Part shown: positions 4,669 through 5,185 of the stretch, in pieces
Position numbering within the stretch: position 1 is the first letter of the stretch
Layout of the letters: every line of letters starts with the position of its first letter
Assembly: GCA_013139935.1 (NCBI GenBank)
Contig: WSZX01000165.1
Location: forward strand, 1-5,185
Origin: Ardenticatenales bacterium
GTDB lineage: Bacteria > Chloroflexota > Anaerolineae > Promineifilales > UBA4811
DNA: 5,185 nucleotides
Direction: 5' to 3'
Program-made: the position numbers and the translations under genes
Notes under the pieces: model-generated
Databases searched by the model: none
What the model saw: only the letters and a program-made list of their open reading frames with translations
What the model was told of the DNA's origin: nothing

Positions 4669-5185
4669 ATGGGCAGCCGCCAGGTCCCCGCCCGGGAGGC
4701 ACGGGCCGAAATCAGGGTAGCCAATTCGCGCTTTATCGCTGCCGCTGCCCCCGTGTTCAGCGTGGATGAGGCAAGAGCCTTTATCGCGCGCATCAAGAGC
4801 GAGTTTCCGGACGCAGTGCACCATGTCCCCGCCTACCTGATCGGTCACGAGCCCGCCGTGATAGCCCATTGCACAGATGATCGCGAGCCATCGGGCACGG
4901 CCGGCCGCCCGACCTTGGCTGTTTTGCTGGGCAGCGGCCTGGGGGACGTGGCGGTCGTGGTGACGCGTTACTTTGGCGGCACCAAGCTGGGCACCGGTGG
5001 CCTGGTGCGGGCCTACGGCGATGCCACTCGTGAGGTGTTGGCCGTATTGCCGCGCGCGGTCAAGATATCGGCGCACACGGTCATGATGGTAGCGCCCTAT
5101 TCGCTGTTTGAGCGTCTCCGTCGCGCCATCATTGCGAACCAGGGCACGATCGTGGAGCAGGATTTTGCGGCCGATGTGACCATTG
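4669..5185 (+). CDS. yigZ: YigZ/IMPACT-family protein (UPF0029), 3' end outside window
   Basis: 172 residues are visible. After a variable start, EIRVANSRFIAAAAPVFSV and DAVHHVPAYLIGH match the N-terminal UPF0029 fold. The family signatures follow: EPSGTAGRP (73-81), VVVTRYFGG (96-104) and LGTGGLVRAY (107-116). From about residue 134 the smaller second domain (DUF1949-like) begins and is cut by the window end. Family members are usually a little over 200 residues, so roughly 30-40 are missing. YigZ proteins are cytoplasmic; eukaryotic IMPACT regulates GCN2, and bacterial members are thought to bind nucleic acid or act in translation stress, but the role is not settled. The glycine common in DDGEPSGTAG is Arg here (DDREPSGTAG). 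The ATG begins one base after the TAG of the PilO-like gene and no Shine-Dalgarno is visible, so reinitiation from the upstream gene is likely. There is no sign that it takes part in pilus function. Confidence 0.92.
   Translation, partial: MGSRQVPAREARAEIRVANSRFIAAAAPVFSVDEARAFIARIKSEFPDAVHHVPAYLIGHEPAVIAHCTDDREPSGTAGRPTLAVLLGSGLGDVAVVVTRYFGGTKLGTGGLVRAYGDATREVLAVLPRAVKISAHTVMMVAPYSLFERLRRAIIANQGTIVEQDFAADVTI

Noticed and set aside
4597..5076. 159-codon minus-strand ORF at the right end
   Set aside because: It is antisense to a YigZ-family gene with all its signature motifs on the plus strand.

Overview
The window is GC-rich bacterial DNA, with all recognisable genes on the plus strand. The best guess at the host is a member of the Chloroflexota (Anaerolineae/Caldilineae-like). 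This rests on an envelope protein with long Thr-Pro linkers of the TPTPxPTATP type joining PPC-like and BACON-like domains, and on PilN/PilO-type proteins in which a LysM (peptidoglycan-binding) domain sits where a diderm would use outer-membrane partners. No 16S rRNA or other phylogenetic marker is present, so this is inference.

Layout. (1) 1-423: the 3' end of a tetratricopeptide-repeat (TPR) protein gene with three perfectly phased 34-residue repeats. (2) 424-1713: about 1.29 kb with no confident gene. It holds several hairpins, one weak small ORF (905-1168), a 17-bp imperfect inverted-repeat pair (1302-1318 / 1681-1697), three TAGTCCGG boxes and a candidate promoter. (3) 1714-3618: a 634-residue PilN-like membrane protein whose extracytoplasmic PilN fold appears to be split by a roughly 400-residue insertion: Thr-Pro linker, two tandem PPC-like domains, one BACON-like domain and a basic segment of unknown nature. 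(4) 3615-4667: a 350-residue PilO-like protein carrying a TPR-like segment and a C-terminal LysM domain. It overlaps the PilN-like gene by 4 bp (GTGA). (5) 4669-5185: the 5' part of a YigZ/IMPACT-family gene, starting one base after the PilO-like stop; it runs off the window.

How they fit together. PilN and PilO (or their type II secretion relatives GspL and GspM) are single-pass membrane proteins that pair outside the membrane and connect the cytoplasmic ATPase/PilM platform to the outer parts of the machine. Here the PilN partner seems to carry adhesive or structural beta-sandwich domains and the PilO partner a wall-binding LysM. Together they look like a wall-anchored variant of the alignment complex, which is the most interesting content of the window. 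The YigZ-family gene is probably only a passenger in the operon. No PilM, PilB, PilC, PilT or pilin gene is visible here.
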